Shown here piece by piece: positions 61,743 to 64,000 of a DNA stretch of 64,000 bases. Positions within the stretch are counted from its first letter, which is position 1. Each line of letters begins with the position of its first letter. Source of the stretch: Bin52 sp965213935. GTDB lineage: Bacteria; Pseudomonadota; Alphaproteobacteria; Thalassobaculales; Thalassobaculaceae. The notes under the pieces were generated by a model. It made no database searches. It worked only from the letters and a program-made list of their open reading frames with translations, and had not been told where the DNA came from. A program made the position numbers and the translations under genes. Location: assembly GCA_965213935.1 (NCBI GenBank), contig CBDCAO010000012.1, positions 1,178,001-1,242,000 on the forward strand, in the 5' to 3' direction.

Positions 61743-62774
61743 GTGAACCATCCTGTGCTCCGTTTCTCTGTCCTTGACCAGTCGATTGCCGTCGCAGGCC
61801 GGCCGCAGGGTGACGCCATTCGCGAAACCGTGGAGCTGGCGAGGCATTGCGAGGCGTTCGGGTACCACCGGTTCTGGGTATCGGAACACCACAACCACCC
61901 GGTCATCGTGGGAACCGCGCCGGAGATCCTCGTGGCGGCGATCGCGGTGTCAACCACCCGGATCCGCGTCGGCAGTGCCGGGGTGATGCTGCCACACTAT
62001 GCGCCCTTCAAGGTCGCCGAACAGTTCCGGGTGCTCGACGCCCTGGCGCCGGGCCGGATCGACCTGGGGCTCGGCCGGGCTCCGGGTTCCGACCCGATGA
62101 CCGCCTTCGCGCTGAACCCGCGGGCCAATGAACGGCCGGTCGAGTTTCCGCGCGACATCGTCGATCTCGACGCATGGCTGCACGACGAGCCGCTGACCGA
62201 AGGGCACCCCTTCGCACGGCTCCAGGCCCGACCGCAGGGCGCCACGGCGCCCGAGATCTGGATCCTCGGCAGCTCGGATTACGGTGCGCGGGTGTCGGCG
62301 CATTTCGGACTGCCATACTCCTTCGCGTGGTTCTTCACCGACGGCCGCGGCGGTGCCCAGGCCCTGGCGCTCTACCGCGACGGGTACCGGCCGAGCCGGC
62401 GTCACCCGGAGCCGCAGGCGGGGATCTGTGTCTGGGCGCTCGCGGCGGAAACCCGAAAGGAGGCGCAATACCACTTCAGTTCCAGGGCACGCTGGCAACT
62501 GTTCCGTGACCGCGGTCTCCACCTGCCATTCGAGGATCCGGACACCGCGCTTGCCGCCCCGCTGAACGAGGGCGAGGCGGCGCGGATCGAGCAGTTGCGC
62601 AAGACGTCGATGGTCGGAACCGGAGCCGAGGTAGCCGAACGCATCACGGCGCTCGCACACGAACTCCAGGTCCGGGAGGTGGCGATCGTGACCTGGACCC
62701 ATGACCCCCGCGCACGGATCGCGAGCTACCGCGAAATCGCGCGTGCACTGTCGCTCCCGGCGCCGGGCGATTGA
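61743..62774 (+). CDS. LLM-class flavin-dependent oxidoreductase (MsnO8-like)
   Basis: This 343-residue protein has FSVLDQSIAVAGRP at the start, ARHCEAFGYHRFWVSEHH, VMLPHYAPFKVAEQFRVLDALAPGRIDLGLGRAPG, and GTGAEVAERI near the end. It matches the MsnO8 subgroup. The GTG start lies 10 bases after timA, so transcription is shared. The substrate is unknown. Confidence 0.9.
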   Translation: MNHPVLRFSVLDQSIAVAGRPQGDAIRETVELARHCEAFGYHRFWVSEHHNHPVIVGTAPEILVAAIAVSTTRIRVGSAGVMLPHYAPFKVAEQFRVLDALAPGRIDLGLGRAPGSDPMTAFALNPRANERPVEFPRDIVDLDAWLHDEPLTEGHPFARLQARPQGATAPEIWILGSSDYGARVSAHFGLPYSFAWFFTDGRGGAQALALYRDGYRPSRRHPEPQAGICVWALAAETRKEAQYHFSSRARWQLFRDRGLHLPFEDPDTALAAPLNEGEAARIEQLRKTSMVGTGAEVAERITALAHELQVREVAIVTWTHDPRARIASYREIARALSLPAPGD

Positions 62775-62837
62775 CCGGCCGCGCGAAGCGGGGGACACTG
62801 TCGCTCCTCCCGCTCCCGCCCACGAAAGGACTTCGCG

Positions 62838-63620
62838 ATGAACGACATGCGACTGCAGGCCGAAGCGCTCGGCCATACAGCCGAACAATGGCAGGCGCGA
62901 CTCGACCTGGCCGCGGCCCACCGCTGCGCTGTCATGCATGACCTGCACGAAGGCATCTTCAACCACCTGACCCTGCGGGTTCCGGGCCACGAGGATCGCT
63001 ACTACCAGATCCCGTTCGGCCTGCACTGGTCAGAGGTGACGGCGAGTTGCTTCATGGAGGTGGGGTACGACGGCGAGGTCAAGCGCGGCGACGGCATCGT
63101 CGAGCGGTCCGCCTACTGCATCCACGCCCCGATGCACCGTGACACGCCGCAGGCGGCCGCCGTATTCCATACCCACATGCCGTATGCGAGCGCGCTCACC
63201 CGGCTCGAGGACCAGACCATCCTTCCAATCGGCCAGACCGAGCTCGGCACGATGATGCGGACCGGTTACGACGACAGCTATACCGGCCCGGCAGTCAGTT
63301 TCGAGGAAGGTGAACGGCTGGTCACCGTGTGCGGCGATCACACCGTGCTCCTGATGGCCAACCACGGTGCACTCACCCTCGGCAACACCGTGGCCGAAGC
63401 GTACGACCGGCTCTACTACCTCGAGCGGGTCGCCCAGGTACAGCTCTATGCAATGTGGACCGGGCGTCCATTGCGGCCGTTGCCGGATGAGGTGATCGAG
63501 AAGACCTACAGCACCTATCGTGGCACCACGATGAAGTATGGCGAGAAGTCGAACGCCGAGTGGCACTTCAATGCGCTCAAGCGCATCCTCGACCGCAAGG
63601 AACCCGACTACGCCAGCTGA
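62838..63620 (+). CDS. Class II aldolase/adducin family protein
   Basis: This 260-residue protein has FNHLTLRVPG, VFHTHMPYASALT with the metal-binding His-x-His pair, and LLMANHGALTLG with the third His. Members act as aldolases, dehydratases or decarboxylases on sugar phosphates or hydroxy acids. AAGGA lies 7 bases before ATG 62838. It overlaps the convergent CoA-transferase gene end by 13 bases. Confidence 0.88.
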   Translation: MNDMRLQAEALGHTAEQWQARLDLAAAHRCAVMHDLHEGIFNHLTLRVPGHEDRYYQIPFGLHWSEVTASCFMEVGYDGEVKRGDGIVERSAYCIHAPMHRDTPQAAAVFHTHMPYASALTRLEDQTILPIGQTELGTMMRTGYDDSYTGPAVSFEEGERLVTVCGDHTVLLMANHGALTLGNTVAEAYDRLYYLERVAQVQLYAMWTGRPLRPLPDEVIEKTYSTYRGTTMKYGEKSNAEWHFNALKRILDRKEPDYAS

Positions 63621-64000
63621 CGCTCGCCACCCGGGGCGGCCTGATGGACCGCCCCGGCCCCGGTCATTCGCTCGATCTCCGTTGACCCGTAGCCGATCTC
63701 GGCCAGGATCTCGGCCGTATGCTCGCCCAGCCGTGGCGCGTGCCGGTGCTCGTCGGGCATGCCCCCGGAGAAGCTGTTGGCAGCCCGCGTGGTGCGCACC
63801 CGGCCCTCGCTCGGATGATCGAGTTCCCGGAAGAACCCGACATCGTGGAGATGCGGATCGTCCAGCAGGTCCTCCAGCGTGTTGTAGGGTGTCGCCGGAA
63901 TGTCCCGGCGCCGGCAGATCTCCAGCCATTCGGCTGTCGTCCTGGTGGCCAGTCCCTCCCTGCGTACCTGGAAATACTCCTCGGCATGCGCCGTTCGCGC
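63608..64000 (-). CDS. CaiB/BaiF (family III) CoA-transferase, 3' end only
   Basis: The last 130 residues of a longer gene are seen, cut at the window edge. They read ...TTAEWLEICRRRDIPATPYNTLEDLLDDPHLHDVGFF-like and then RLGEHTAEILAEIGYGSTEIERM, the typical C-terminal pattern of family III CoA-transferases, where a catalytic Asp lies further upstream outside the window. Confidence 0.85.
   Translation of the reverse strand, partial: ARTAHAEEYFQVRREGLATRTTAEWLEICRRRDIPATPYNTLEDLLDDPHLHDVGFFRELDHPSEGRVRTTRAANSFSGGMPDEHRHAPRLGEHTAEILAEIGYGSTEIERMTGAGAVHQAAPGGERQLA

Overview
This is a G+C-rich, gene-dense chromosomal segment that looks alphaproteobacterial. The clues are a recO-era pair, a uvrC/pgsA/molybdopterin block, an fxsA gene divergent from a Tim44-like (TimA) gene, a def-fmt pair, and an 11-gene chain of 1-4 bp overlaps. 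Many genes start with GTG. Codon third positions are strongly G/C except in a few relics. No rRNA gene, intact tRNA gene or CRISPR array was found. The species cannot be named from the sequence alone.

Layout. Bases 1-3100 hold a primase-like fragment, then an ADP-ribose module: an ADP-ribosylglycohydrolase and an ARPP-1-like protein, divergent from an NrtR-type Nudix regulator, with two palindromic operators between them. Bases 3841-5488 encode a methyltransferase and an M19 dipeptidase. Bases 5800-12932 hold a complete C-P lyase operon (phnGHIJKLM, a PhnZ-like HD oxygenase gene, phnN) on the minus strand, ending against a phnE relic on the plus strand. Bases 13042-16177 encode an acyl-CoA dehydrogenase, a MaoC hydratase and an MmgE/PrpD protein. 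A frameshifted outer-membrane barrel gene, an asparaginase gene and def-fmt follow. Bases 19891-27224 carry uvrC, pgsA, mobB, moeA, moaD and moaE, with uvrC split from pgsA by a decayed island: a tRNA 3'-end-like fragment, a broken restriction gene, hepT and a degraded mntA.

Bases 27532-37076 contain a thioesterase gene, a pteridine-reductase-like SDR gene with folB, a Ca2+/Na+ exchanger gene, a radical SAM gene, a hydrolase-methyltransferase fusion, three SDR genes and a 2-keto-4-pentenoate hydratase-like gene. Bases 37067-49591 form one coupled 11-gene minus-strand operon: five genes for glycosyltransferases and a histidine phosphatase, a polysaccharide deacetylase gene, a membrane-protein gene and a complete peptide-type ABC importer. 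Divergent from it (49844-53485) are an ABC exporter-like protein whose nucleotide-binding motifs are all altered, a cyclic-nucleotide-binding protein and a methyltransferase. The rest holds a Nudix gene, a TnpB relic ending in a 7-bp tandem repeat, an orphan LivJ-type binding protein, a PaaI thioesterase, recO, era, two luciferase-like oxidoreductases, hsp20, fxsA, timA, a class II aldolase gene and the 3' end of a CoA-transferase gene.

The strongest candidates for something not yet described are the 11-gene glycan/importer operon with its divergent ABC-CNB-methyltransferase partner, and the ADP-ribose-sensing divergon. Functions are inferred from motifs and family knowledge; no database search was possible.
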